From the NCBI GenBank assembly GCA_964633445.1, contig CAZWFW010000005.1, positions 1 through 32,884 on the forward strand: a stretch of 32,884 bases of DNA, read 5' to 3'. This document shows, one piece after another, positions 15,471 through 23,494 of the stretch; within the stretch, counting starts at the first letter, position 1; every line of letters begins with the position of its first letter. Both the position numbers and the translations under genes were made by a program. This DNA is from CAZWFW01 sp964633445 (GTDB lineage Archaea; Undinarchaeota; CAZWFW01). The notes beneath the pieces were generated by a model that was given only the letters and a program-made list of their open reading frames with translations, made no database searches and was not told the origin of the DNA.

Positions 15471-15697
15471 ACTATCACCCGTTAAAACGGGTAGCCTCCC
15501 CAGATAAAACACCACACAGTTCACGAGCCCCGATGACCCATCTCACCTTCCTCAAAGCGGAAGTCTTTTGATGGGTGGCACTTTTCCTTCACAGGGGACG
15601 CCTGTGCTTGAAATAAGATGTATTAAAAGTATTTATTTAAATAATCTACTATCTCCCTAAATTCACCAACCGATTGAAATCGGTGGTACTTTTAGCG
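15467..15697 (-). mobile_element. PATE-like/solo IS605-type remnant between rpsI and a membrane-protein gene
   Basis: Read on the minus strand the segment begins near hairpin ACCGATT-GA-AATCGGT (15669-15684), then shows stems CACAGG/CCTGTG (15590-15606), ACCCATC/GATGGGT (15536-15576) and ACCCGTT/AACGGGT (15477-15492), and ends in GATAGTTCAC (15467-15476). An internal AGTTCAC at 15518-15524 (plus strand) is complementary to the terminal GTGAACT at 15467-15473, which could close a long helix in the RNA. No transposase is present. The structure suits a non-autonomous IS200/IS605 derivative or an orphan omega-RNA. Confidence 0.5.
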
Positions 15698-15721
15698 CAT
15701 TTTTATAGATTTCTATTTCTA

Positions 15722-16159
15722 TTATCTATAAGATGTTTGGAACCTTGCCCTAGCCTTTGGACCACCTTGTTTCTTAGGCTCTACTTGTCTCGAATCGCCA
15801 GCAAGCAATGTTCTGTCGTACTCCTTAAAGATCTTCCTCAAAGCTTCGCTTCCGCTATACTCAACTAATGCTCTAGCTATAGCAGTTCTTGCGGCATCTG
15901 CCTGACCAGTAATTCCGCCTCCATGCACATTAACAGTGATGTTGACTTGTTTAGCAATTCTATCCGCTAAAATTAGAGGTTCTATAATTTTCAACCTTAG
16001 AATTTCAGGCTCGTAAACGTCTAGCAATTTCTTATTTATTCTAACAATTCCCCTCCCCGGCTCAATCTTAGCTCTTGCTACTGCAGTTTTTCTTTTACCT
16101 ATAGCAACAACAATCTTACTTTTACTAGCATCACCTTCCTTACTCTTTTTCCTCACCAT
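15722..16159 (-). CDS. rps9: 30S ribosomal protein S9 (uS9)
   Basis: 145 residues with KIVVAIGKRKTAVARAKI at the start, INVHGGGITGQADAARTAIARAL-like core (NVHGGGITGQADAART) and the invariant tail KARARFQTSYR that reaches the P-site tRNA. It is last in the eL18-uL13-uS9 cluster, one base after rpl13. In many archaea rpoN, rpoK and rps2 follow; here the cluster ends and a mobile remnant lies 25 bases beyond the stop. Confidence 0.97.
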   Translation of the reverse strand: MVRKKSKEGDASKSKIVVAIGKRKTAVARAKIEPGRGIVRINKKLLDVYEPEILRLKIIEPLILADRIAKQVNITVNVHGGGITGQADAARTAIARALVEYSGSEALRKIFKEYDRTLLAGDSRQVEPKKQGGPKARARFQTSYR

Positions 16160-16160
16160 T

Positions 16161-16580
16161 TTAGCTATACCAACCTATGTGTTTGCAAAGATCCTCCAGC
16201 ACCATATATTTTCTTAAATTCCTAGGTTTAGCCTCACTAATTTGGGTTTTTTCAATATTAGCATATTCGTCTGGCACACCTATATAAACTTCAAGATTCC
16301 TAAATGCCTTCCTTCCTCTTTCCCTCTTATAAGGTAGCATACCCCTTATAGCCCTTCTCAAAATACCATCAGGCCTTTTTGGGTAATAAGGACCTTTAGT
16401 TTTGCTACCTCTTCCAACACGCTTCAAATATTTATTTATTAAATATTGCCTATCACCAGAGATTATGCACTTTTCAGCATTGACAATAACAATTTTGTCT
16501 CCTTTAAGCAGGCTCTTCGCTACTGTGCTTGCAAGTCTTCCAAGCACCAACCCCGTTGCATCAATAACCTTCATCTTCAT
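16161..16580 (-). CDS. rpl13: 50S ribosomal protein L13 (uL13)
   Basis: 139 residues, archaeal type: VIDATGLVLGRLASTVAKSLL, IVNAEKCIISGDR, GPYYPKRPDGILRRAIRGMLPYK and ENLEVYIG-like region (FRNLEVYIGVP). Sits one base after rpl18e and one base before rps9 on the minus strand; co-transcribed. Assembles into the large subunit near the exit tunnel. Confidence 0.97.
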   Translation of the reverse strand: MKMKVIDATGLVLGRLASTVAKSLLKGDKIVIVNAEKCIISGDRQYLINKYLKRVGRGSKTKGPYYPKRPDGILRRAIRGMLPYKRERGRKAFRNLEVYIGVPDEYANIEKTQISEAKPRNLRKYMVLEDLCKHIGWYS

Positions 16581-16581
16581 C

Positions 16582-16947
16582 TCAGCAAATTATTCTTACA
16601 TTAGACCCCTTCGGATTTGTTGTCATCAAATCCCTTATAGATATAGCCCTAGCCCCAGCTTTTTCTATCTTTTCTAGAGCCTTTTTCGAAAATCTTAATG
16701 CAGCTATTGTTACACCACTTCTGATATTACCACAAGATAAAACCTTTCCAGGTACCAGAGCAATCTCGCCATCTTTAACATATCTATCAATTTTACTTAA
16801 ATTCACAGCAATTTTTTGCCTCCTTGGTTTTTCAAGCTTCTCGGCAACAGCTTTCCAAATTTTAACATTATTTTCAATAGACACCTTCCTCAATTCTCTT
16901 ATCAACTCCCACACTATCGGATTGGTAGGTCCAGTTCTCTTAACCAT
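16582..16947 (-). CDS. rpl18e: 50S ribosomal protein L18e (eL18)
   Basis: 121 residues, found only in archaea and eukaryotes. Motifs: RTGPTNPIVWELIRELRK, VNLSKIDRY, PGKVLSCGNI and the C-terminal PKGSNVRIIC. First gene of the ribosomal cluster; an A+T-rich gap of about 40 bases separates it from the cyclodeaminase gene and probably holds its promoter (TTTTATATATT around 16973-16983). Confidence 0.96.
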   Translation of the reverse strand: MVKRTGPTNPIVWELIRELRKVSIENNVKIWKAVAEKLEKPRRQKIAVNLSKIDRYVKDGEIALVPGKVLSCGNIRSGVTIAALRFSKKALEKIEKAGARAISIRDLMTTNPKGSNVRIIC

Positions 16948-16985
16948 ATTCTTTACCTATATTTCAGTAGGATTTTATATATTTT

Positions 16986-17966
16986 TTACTGAGCAAAAAA
17001 AGGAATTTCATTCCCCAGATCTAATTTCTTAGCTTTTTCATAAACAAGAACTGCCGTAGCTAGGTCTTGAATTGCCAATCCTGTTGAGTCAAATATGGTT
17101 ATATCAGTATCATCCACTCTTCCCTTCTTCTTTCCAACAATGACATCGCTTAGCTCCCCGCAAATGTCCTCTTTCTTTATTATTCCCTTAGCTAAGGGAA
17201 CATTAACCTCTCCAGAATGACATGCTTGTTCATAATCGTCAACAAAAATCTTCGCCCTCTTTAAAATATTAGGATCCAACTCCTGTTTACCAGGAGCATC
17301 AGCGCCTATAGCATTGATATGCATTCCTTCACCCACCCACTCATCCTTAACTATAGGCTTTGTTACGGGGGTTGCCGTGACTAGTATATCGGAATTTTTA
17401 ACAACATCATCAATCTTCTTTTCATAGATATCCAACCCTAAATAGCTCATATCCTTTATGAATTTTCTACATTCACTACTTGTTTTTGCGCAAATCTTTA
17501 CTTCTTCAACATCCATCACTTCATTTAAAGCTAAAAGCTGAGTTTTTGCCTGAGCGCCTGCTCCAACCATCCCAACAACTTTCGAATCCTTTCTCGCTAA
17601 GTATTTCGCTGCTATGCCTCCAGCGGCTCCAGTTCTCATGTCAGTTATTAAACCACCCTCCATTATTGCCAATGGTTTTCCAGTTTCTGGATCTATGAGC
17701 AAAATGGTTGCCATAACTGTAGGTAAATTGTATTTTTCTGGATTTAAGGGATGAACATTAACTATTTTAACGCCCCCAAATCCAAACTCTGGTATGTAAC
17801 AAGGCATCGCTCTAAAGTCTCCGTTTGGAAAATTAACATAAATCTTTGGAGGCATCTGAACCTTGCCCAATCCTTTAGCTTTAAATGCTTTTTCCACATA
17901 TTCTATCACTTCTCTCATCGAAATAACTTTTTGAACATCCCCTCTAGTCAAAAACATCACCTTCAT
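16986..17966 (-). CDS. Ornithine cyclodeaminase / archaeal alanine dehydrogenase family
   Basis: 326 residues, the usual length for the OCD/mu-crystallin superfamily. Motifs: KIYVNFPNGDFRAMP, GVKIVNVHPLNP, LPTVMATILLIDPETGKPLA, TDMRTGAAGG, and the NAD(P)-binding GMVGAGAQA (132-140), then NAIGADAPGKQELDP and IFDSTGLAIQD. The family contains ornithine cyclodeaminase, the archaeal alanine dehydrogenase (Archaeoglobus type) and others; the sequence alone does not settle the substrate, though the closest feel is the archaeal alanine dehydrogenase. A GGGGAG Shine-Dalgarno lies just before the ATG. Confidence 0.88.
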   Translation of the reverse strand: MKVMFLTRGDVQKVISMREVIEYVEKAFKAKGLGKVQMPPKIYVNFPNGDFRAMPCYIPEFGFGGVKIVNVHPLNPEKYNLPTVMATILLIDPETGKPLAIMEGGLITDMRTGAAGGIAAKYLARKDSKVVGMVGAGAQAKTQLLALNEVMDVEEVKICAKTSSECRKFIKDMSYLGLDIYEKKIDDVVKNSDILVTATPVTKPIVKDEWVGEGMHINAIGADAPGKQELDPNILKRAKIFVDDYEQACHSGEVNVPLAKGIIKKEDICGELSDVIVGKKKGRVDDTDITIFDSTGLAIQDLATAVLVYEKAKKLDLGNEIPFFAQ

Positions 17967-18053
17967 AATCTCCCCACCCCTGCAATTTTTAATTTTTTAG
18001 TTTTCAATCTATTTAAAAAACTTGAACTTCACAATTTTTCCATATGGAAACCA

Positions 18054-18836
18054 CTACTTGTATTTTATAATTTTCCTTCCTTTTACATTTGCAACAACTT
18101 CCACATATTTTTCGAAATTACTATTCCTAACTTTTCTCAGAAGAATTTCCTCAACTTGAAATACTCCCACAATATCATTCATATACACTTCTATTCTTAC
18201 AGGTTTTTCAACACCATCCTTTATTTTAACTTTCTTAATAGCCATCGAGGAAAAGCTGTGTATATCCTCTTTGCCAAGCTTAAAAGGCAATCTTGCTCTA
18301 CCTTCAGTCAAATCTGTTCCATCAGCTACCGAAACAATGCCTGCCTCAAGACTTGCAGGTTTAAAATTGCCCATATGACAAACTGCGGACTCCAGCACTA
18401 TGCCTAAAATTCTCCATTTTTTAGAATAACTTCTATAAACTTCGCTTAAAATACGCTTAACTATCGGTTGAGCAAGTATAGCACTAAAAAGCTCGTGATT
18501 CTGTCTGGTTACAGCCATCCCGCAATCGTGGAAATAAGCGCCTAACAGCAACGCAACTTTAACATCTTCTTCATTCCCAGATTTTTCCTTAATTATGTTA
18601 GCTTTAATACCTTTTCTCTGAAGAATATTATAGATTCTTATCGCATTTAAAGCAACGATCTTGGCATGCACCCTGCCGTGATCAGTAAATCCCAATCTTG
18701 AGATTGCTACAGTATTCGCCTCATCAAGTAATGCTGTAATTTCCGCATCATTTCTCAGAATATTCCACACCTTGTATAGCTTAGGATAATCCTTGGTAAG
18801 CTTCTCAATTTCAGCATCAATACGTGCTTCCTGCAT
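18054..18836 (-). CDS. HD-domain metal-dependent phosphohydrolase
   Basis: 260 residues. The HD signature is spread as DHGRVHAKI (H53, H57), YFHDCGM (H103-D104), NHELF (H114), VCHMG and VADGTDLTEGRAR, the set of His/Asp ligands for a metal pair. A C-terminal beta region (RIEVYMNDIVGVFQVEEILL) follows. HD proteins hydrolyse phosphate esters, nucleotides or cyclic dinucleotides; the substrate here is unknown. Divergent from argS with 36 bases between starts, so a shared promoter region is likely. Confidence 0.8.
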   Translation of the reverse strand: MQEARIDAEIEKLTKDYPKLYKVWNILRNDAEITALLDEANTVAISRLGFTDHGRVHAKIVALNAIRIYNILQRKGIKANIIKEKSGNEEDVKVALLLGAYFHDCGMAVTRQNHELFSAILAQPIVKRILSEVYRSYSKKWRILGIVLESAVCHMGNFKPASLEAGIVSVADGTDLTEGRARLPFKLGKEDIHSFSSMAIKKVKIKDGVEKPVRIEVYMNDIVGVFQVEEILLRKVRNSNFEKYVEVVANVKGRKIIKYK

Positions 18837-18872
18837 AATTGTTAATTATTTTTTTGATGCATTAAATAAATC

Positions 18873-20468
18873 ATGTTGGCAAAAATTGCGGAAGAGATAG
18901 AAAATTACATTAGGAAGGAATTTGGCTTAGATGTTAAATTGGAAGAGCCTCCAGATGTTAGACTAGGAGATTTCGCCGTTCCTCCTATATTGCTTACCAA
19001 AGTGAGGAATCCTAAATTAATCGTGGAAAAGTTGATGAAATGCAAAGTAATAAAGCATGTTAAAGTTGAAGAAAATGGTTATGTGAACATTTTCGTAGAC
19101 TTCAAGGAATTTGCATACAAAATTCTCGAGAAAATCTTGAAGGAAAAGAAAAACTACGGAAAAGGCACGCTAAAGAAAAAGATTATTATTGAATTCTCAA
19201 GCCCTAATCCTGTGCATGCCATTCACATCGGCACAGCAAGAAATACGTTTATCGGTGAGGCTATGGCGAGAATCCTGGAAAAAGCTGGTTGTAACGTGGA
19301 GAGGTGGTGCTATATAAATGATATGGGGAGACAAGTTGCAATTCTAACTTATGGTTATATGAAGCTTGATGGTAAGCCAGAGGGTAAGACAGATCACTGG
19401 TTAAGTAAACTTTACGTTAAAGCAAATGAAATTGCTGATGAACAGGCTATCTACGATATTCTTAGGAAATATGAGGAAGGCGATGAGAAAATAAAGAAAA
19501 CAATGCGTTGGCTGGTTAATTTATGTCTAGATGGATTCAAGCAAACATATGCTAGGATTGGGGTTAAATTTGATGTTTACAAATGGGAATCCGAGTTTCT
19601 TGAGGATGCTAGGAAAATTGTTAGAAAACTCGAGGATATGGGTTATGTGAAAGAGGAGGATGGCGCAAAGGTTTTTGAAGAGGATGATCTTAGGAAGGTG
19701 CTTATAAGGAAGGATGGCACAACCTTATACCTAACAAGAGATGTTGCTTTTGCGATATATAAAATGCAAAGAGCTGATGAGGTTATTAATGTAATTGGAG
19801 CTGAGCAGGAACTTCTGCAGAATATAGTAAGAAGAATTTTGGAAATCCTCGGATATGCTGCAAGCAAATACCATCACTTAAAGTATGCTCATGTGAATCT
19901 TGAAGGAACAAAGATGTCCGCAAGAAAAGGAATTTTCGTCAGTCTTGATGAACTGCTTGATGAGGCTATAAAAAGAGCTAAGGAACTTAGCAGGAATAAC
20001 GAAGCTGCAGAAAAGGTAGGTTTGGGGGCAATAAAGTATTTCATGCTTAGGACATCTGCAGAGAAGGGTATTACCTTTTCATGGCGAAAAGCCCTCAATT
20101 TTGAGGAAAACACTGGTCCTTACGTGCAATACGCTTGTGTAAGAGCTAAGAGTATTTTAAGGAATGCCAATGAAACGCCAGAGGCATGCAAACCCGAGAA
20201 TTTAAATGATTACGAAAGAGTTCTGCTTAAGCTATTTGCGAAATATCCTAGCGTTATCCTTGAAGCTGCAGAAAAGAAAAAGCCGCATTTGATTGCAAAT
20301 TATGCCTTCGAACTAGCAAAAACATTTAATTTGTTCTACAGGGATTGTCCAGTAATCAAATCCGATGAGCGAACTAGGAAATTTAGGCTTGCAGTTGTTA
20401 AGTGCTTTGAGATTATAGTAGAGGATGCCTTAAATTTACTAGGAATTGCAGTACCAGAAAGGATGTAA
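18873..20468 (+). CDS. argS: Arginine-tRNA ligase
   Basis: 531 residues, slightly short for ArgRS. The N-terminal tRNA D-loop recognition (Add-1) domain (EEPPDVRLGDFAVP) is followed by EFSSPNPVHAIHIGTARN (HIGT 118-121), YINDMGRQVA, EGTKMSARKG (KMSAR from 347), AIKYFMLRT, and the DALR anticodon-binding domain (NYAFELAKTFNLFYRDCPV). The enzyme charges tRNA-Arg and needs the tRNA for adenylate formation. Its TAA stop is the first base triplet of a direct repeat that flanks a structured insertion downstream. Confidence 0.95.
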   Translation: MLAKIAEEIENYIRKEFGLDVKLEEPPDVRLGDFAVPPILLTKVRNPKLIVEKLMKCKVIKHVKVEENGYVNIFVDFKEFAYKILEKILKEKKNYGKGTLKKKIIIEFSSPNPVHAIHIGTARNTFIGEAMARILEKAGCNVERWCYINDMGRQVAILTYGYMKLDGKPEGKTDHWLSKLYVKANEIADEQAIYDILRKYEEGDEKIKKTMRWLVNLCLDGFKQTYARIGVKFDVYKWESEFLEDARKIVRKLEDMGYVKEEDGAKVFEEDDLRKVLIRKDGTTLYLTRDVAFAIYKMQRADEVINVIGAEQELLQNIVRRILEILGYAASKYHHLKYAHVNLEGTKMSARKGIFVSLDELLDEAIKRAKELSRNNEAAEKVGLGAIKYFMLRTSAEKGITFSWRKALNFEENTGPYVQYACVRAKSILRNANETPEACKPENLNDYERVLLKLFAKYPSVILEAAEKKKPHLIANYAFELAKTFNLFYRDCPVIKSDERTRKFRLAVVKCFEIIVEDALNLLGIAVPERM

Positions 20469-20705
20469 ACATTCTTTCTTTTTAATTTTTAATATTTCAA
20501 GTTGCACAAAAATTTAACCTTCCGCTACCTTTCATCTTCTAGTTTAACCCCATTTAGATTACAAAGCCAGTAATGAGTAGCTTTTCTTTTGGAGAGAAAG
20601 CTCAAAGGATGAAAGTCCTGCTTGCCTTTCATAAATAGAATTTTGATATGGGTGGGGTTAAATTTCTGTGCAACCTTAAACATTCTTTTTAATTTGTTAA
20701 TATTT
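20466..20705. repeat. Imperfect direct repeat flanking a structured insert
   Basis: TAAACATTCTTT...TTAATATTT at 20466-20497 recurs at 20677-20705 with a few gaps. The copies bracket the inverted-repeat structure at 20501-20674 almost exactly, which looks like a duplicated target or a tandem duplication of the argS 3' tail interrupted by an insertion. Confidence 0.5.
20501..20674 (+). ncRNA. Structured element with competing helices
   Basis: Arms GTTGCACAAAAATTTAACC (20501-20519) and GGTTAAATTTCTGTGCAAC (20656-20674) form a 19-bp helix with one mismatch. The right arm overlaps TGGGGTTAAA (20653-20662), which pairs perfectly with TTTAACCCCA (20543-20552), so the two helices exclude each other. 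Likewise GATGAAAG (20608-20615) pairs with CTTTCATC (20529-20536) or, as ATGAAAG, with CTTTCAT (20626-20632). A hairpin AGCTTT/AAAGCT lies around 20579-20601. It could be a bistable RNA, or a MITE with long terminal inverted repeats; no protein is encoded. Confidence 0.5.
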
Positions 20706-20715
20706 AAACATCCGA

Positions 20716-20821
20716 ATCTTTGATAGCTGTTGGAGAGAAAACCTTACTGTGGAAGGTTTAAAGGGCTAAGTTGATAAGCTCTCTTGATGAATCAGAAAGC
20801 CTCTCTGCAAGGAAGTATCCA
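20716..20821 (+). mobile_element. Degenerate omega-RNA / IS605-type right end candidate
   Basis: After a perfect 7-bp hairpin AAACCTT-ACTGTGG-AAGGTTT (about 20738-20761) comes AAGCTCTCTTGATGAATCAG followed by AAAGCCTCTCTGCAAGGAAG. A GATGAATCAG-AAGCC core is what I recall from right ends of archaeal TnpB-type elements, but the closing TAGTTCAC is missing. Weak call; the rest of the gap to 20857 holds only A+T-rich promoter-like sequence. Confidence 0.3.
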
Positions 20822-20857
20822 ATTATTTAGATATAGCTTTATTTACATGATAAATTA

Positions 20858-21970
20858 ATGAAGACGGAGGAATTGCTGCTTCAACTATTAAACATAGATT
20901 CGCAGAACCCTCCAGGAAATGAAAAAGAAATTGCGTACTTTGTAAAGGATTTTCTAGAAGAGGTAAGCTTTGAGGTTGAGCTTACAGAGTTTGCAAAGAA
21001 TCGCTATAATGTTGTTGCATCGAAGGGTAAGGGAAAAGGGATCATGATAGAGGGTCATCTGGACACCGTGCCTATAATTTCAAAAGTATGGAAAATTGAT
21101 GGCAGAGAGATAGATGCGTTTGGTGAGAGAATTGGCAATAAAATATATGGAAGAGGCGCTGTAGACATGAAAGGGCCAATTTCCTGCATATTATCAGCAG
21201 TTAGAAAATTAAGAAATGAGGAATTTAAAAAGAAGTTGCTTTTGGTCTTCGTCGGGGATGAAGAAGTAAAGCTTGGAGGCTCAACTTTTCTCGTAAAGAA
21301 CAGAAAAGACATATTTGACGGCATAACGCATGGTATTGTTGCTGAGCCCACCAATTTTAAAGTTAGCATTGCTCAAAAGGGAATATTAAACTTCGTTGTT
21401 AAGTTTAAGGGAAAAGCTGCGCATGCGTCAATACCAGAACTTGGCGATAATGCGATTTATAAGGCATGTGAATTTGTTCAGACTTTAAGAGAACTCGAAA
21501 ACAATTTAAAGAAAAACAGGCATAGATTGCTTGGTACACCTACAATAAACGTTGGTGTAATCAAAGGGGGTACAAAGGTAAATATCGTACCTGATTACTG
21601 TGAGGTTGGGATTGATAGGAGAGTTTTGCCAAATGAAGACCTTAACGACATTCTTGATCAAATAAAAGCAATTCTAAATAAGCTAGGATTAGACGCTAAC
21701 ATAGAGGTAACACTAAAAAAGATGCCTATGGAGATAAGGGAAGATAACTTTGTTAAAAGAGTTAAGGAAATCGCAAATACGGAAGTTACTGGTTTGAGTG
21801 GATATACTGAGGCGGAGATTTTCTACAGAGAGTTAGGTATTAAAAGCATAGTTTTTGGGCCTGGCAACGTAAATTTAGCTCACACTACTCAGGAACATGT
21901 CGACATTAAAGACTTGAGGAAAGGTACTGTAGTTTTTGAGAAAATAGTTAAAGAATTCTGCATACAATGA
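20858..21970 (+). CDS. M20-family metallopeptidase (ArgE/DapE/CPG2-like)
   Basis: 370 residues. Zinc and catalytic motifs: GHLDTVP (H67, D69), GRGAVDMKGP, GDEEVKLGG, VAEPTNF and a C-terminal HTTQEHVD. The dimerisation domain with KGKAAHASIPELGDNAI sits in the middle. Family members cleave acyl groups or peptides (acetylornithine deacetylase, succinyl-diaminopimelate desuccinylase, LysK, carboxypeptidase G2); the exact substrate is not clear and no arginine or lysine biosynthesis genes are adjacent. Confidence 0.88.
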   Translation: MKTEELLLQLLNIDSQNPPGNEKEIAYFVKDFLEEVSFEVELTEFAKNRYNVVASKGKGKGIMIEGHLDTVPIISKVWKIDGREIDAFGERIGNKIYGRGAVDMKGPISCILSAVRKLRNEEFKKKLLLVFVGDEEVKLGGSTFLVKNRKDIFDGITHGIVAEPTNFKVSIAQKGILNFVVKFKGKAAHASIPELGDNAIYKACEFVQTLRELENNLKKNRHRLLGTPTINVGVIKGGTKVNIVPDYCEVGIDRRVLPNEDLNDILDQIKAILNKLGLDANIEVTLKKMPMEIREDNFVKRVKEIANTEVTGLSGYTEAEIFYRELGIKSIVFGPGNVNLAHTTQEHVDIKDLRKGTVVFEKIVKEFCIQ

Positions 21971-21987
21971 GCAATTTAAAATAAATT

Positions 21988-22008
21988 CAGAAACTTATTT
22001 GGTTTCTG
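21988..22008 (+). terminator. Hairpin after the M20 peptidase gene
   Basis: CAGAAAC-TTATTTG-GTTTCTG is a perfect 7-bp stem with a 7-base loop, about 20 bases after the stop codon. It may help end or stabilise the transcript. Confidence 0.35.
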
Positions 22009-22056
22009 CGTTAAGGATCCAAAATTTTAGTACAACCTATTATTTTCGCATCTAAG

Positions 22057-22064
22057 TTTATATA
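22057..22064 (+). promoter_or_regulatory. TATA box
   Basis: TTTATATA centred 32 bases before the ATG at 22093 implies a leader of a few bases. Confidence 0.45.
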
Positions 22065-22092
22065 TGAATTTTCTCAAAATAAATAAGTAAAA

Positions 22093-22965
22093 ATGAAGGT
22101 TTTCGTAACCTACACAGACGTTCTTGAGGTCACAGCCATAAAAGTTTTTGATAAGCTTAGAAGAGATCCCGAACTTATAGGAAATGAAAATATTTACTTT
22201 TACGAACCAAAAGAGAATGAAGTTTTCGAGTACAACTATCATAAGGAACTTGCAAGGTTGCTAATTAGAAAAAGATTTTTAAGCGGTAGATACGTCAAAA
22301 AACTTGCAAAAGGTGAAAGGATATCGCTGGATGGCTGGAAAGAAGTAAGAGAAGAGTGGCTAAACTTGTGGAAAAGATGTTTTGGTGACGAAAATCGCGT
22401 TGTAGTATGCAAATCCGTTAAAGGTAGGCCCAAAATTTTATTTAAATTTAAACTTTTTAAGTTTCTCAAGCTTAGCAGAGCATACGATCTCGTGCAGTGC
22501 CTTCAAGAGGCGAATTCTATAGCTGAGAGGATGTTAAACAAAATGTTCGAGAAAAAAGCTAAAAATTATGATATCATCATTTCATTGCATAGTACCCCAT
22601 TGGAGTTTCTAAAACGTTACGTGGATGTACTTGAAATTATACCTGAAACTGCTGAAGGTGATGTTGCAATACTTTCATCAGAAATATGTCTAGACGACCC
22701 CCTTATAAGGGATGTTCTCAAGCAACTTAAAGAAAGGTTTCGCCTACCAATTATCCCTATCTCCGCTAATGTAAATTTCCCGATAATTTACTTAGAAATA
22801 TTTTCGAGGAGTTCCTCAAAGTTTGCATGGTGTTTTCCAAGATTACCACCCAGCAGAAAGTTTGTTGTATTGACACAAACATCTGTTCAATGCATAAGTA
22901 GAAAAGCTGTAGAAAAATCGTATAATACGGTTAAAGGCATCATAAAACTATTTGCGGAGACGTGA
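22093..22965 (+). CDS. Hypothetical cytoplasmic protein
   Basis: 290 residues, not recognised. No signal peptide or membrane segment. The pattern KVFVTYTDVLEVTAIKVFDKL at the start and YDIIISLHSTPLEFLKRYVD, EGDVAILSSEI and RLPIIPISANV later suggests an alternating alpha/beta (Rossmann-like) fold. Residues about 70-110 are strongly basic (RKRFLSGRYVKKLAKG, WKEVREEW), which could bind nucleic acid or phosphate. It has its own TATA box and is followed by a hairpin region before the giant-protein operon. Confidence 0.6.
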   Translation: MKVFVTYTDVLEVTAIKVFDKLRRDPELIGNENIYFYEPKENEVFEYNYHKELARLLIRKRFLSGRYVKKLAKGERISLDGWKEVREEWLNLWKRCFGDENRVVVCKSVKGRPKILFKFKLFKFLKLSRAYDLVQCLQEANSIAERMLNKMFEKKAKNYDIIISLHSTPLEFLKRYVDVLEIIPETAEGDVAILSSEICLDDPLIRDVLKQLKERFRLPIIPISANVNFPIIYLEIFSRSSSKFAWCFPRLPPSRKFVVLTQTSVQCISRKAVEKSYNTVKGIIKLFAET

Positions 22966-23008
22966 AGATTAAGGTTGAAGATTAAGGTATTTGATAGCAT
23001 TAATCTTC
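22964..23008 (+). repeat. Repeated and inverted GAAGATTAA motif
   Basis: GAAGATTAA occurs at 22964-22972 and 22977-22985; its exact reverse complement TTAATCTTC is at 23000-23008, giving a 9-bp hairpin with a 14-base loop. It lies between the unknown gene and the giant-protein operon and could be a terminator or operator. Confidence 0.45.
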
Positions 23009-23068
23009 TAAGGTAGGAATAAAAGTTAGAAAGTAATACTATTTTAATCTTTTATACTAAAATTTATA

Positions 23069-23494
23069 ATGACAAGAACAAAGATTGTCCTGATTGTCAT
23101 TATCTTAGTAGTTCTGCTGGGCGTCCTTATTTTTATGAGTCGGAACTTTCAAAAGAAGAAGATAATCTCTGCAGAAGGGACTATAAAATACATTCCTTTG
23201 GAAGGAGGATTCTATGTGATCGAAACAGATGAGGGAGAAGAATATCTGCCTTTGAATTTGCCAGAAGAGTTTAAAAAAGATGGTTTGAGAGTTAGATTTA
23301 AAGGGAAACTTAGAAAAGTTACTACAATTTACGGAAGAGGGAAGCCGATTGAAATTTTAGAAATTGAGAAGATCAGTGAGGTTGGAAAGGTAACAAGGGT
23401 TTCTGGTATGAATGCTTCGCAAGAAGAAGCTATAAAGTCATTATTAGAGGAGATAGAGAATATTACTAAAGAGTTGGAAGAAATTGGAAAATGA
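23069..23494 (+). CDS. Membrane-anchored small protein with beta-rich (OB-like) domain
   Basis: 141 residues. An N-terminal transmembrane segment (IVLIVIILVVLLGVLIFM, about 6-23) leads into a beta-rich domain (about 35-105) with YLPLNLPEEFKKDGLRVRFKG and KPIEILEIEKIS, then a coiled tail (EEAIKSLLEEIENITKELEEI). The beta domain closely matches residues about 928-1007 of the giant protein encoded next door. The stop TGA overlaps the giant gene's ATG (ATGA), so the two are translationally coupled. Its probable place is the outer face of the membrane, where it may interact with the exported giant protein; this is inference. Similar small domains occur widely in prokaryotic secreted proteins without a known function. 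Confidence 0.75.
   Translation: MTRTKIVLIVIILVVLLGVLIFMSRNFQKKKIISAEGTIKYIPLEGGFYVIETDEGEEYLPLNLPEEFKKDGLRVRFKGKLRKVTTIYGRGKPIEILEIEKISEVGKVTRVSGMNASQEEAIKSLLEEIENITKELEEIGK

Noticed and set aside
17751..18407. 218-codon plus-strand frame
   Set aside because: It is antisense to the cyclodeaminase and HD-domain genes; Phe/Asn/His-rich composition is typical of a shadow frame.
20501..20674. tRNA or RNase P-like RNA
   Set aside because: No T-loop or anticodon arm pattern and no conserved RNase P core; the outer helix is too long.
22964..23008. CRISPR-like repeats
   Set aside because: Only two direct copies of a 9-base motif plus one inverted copy; no spacers of regular length.
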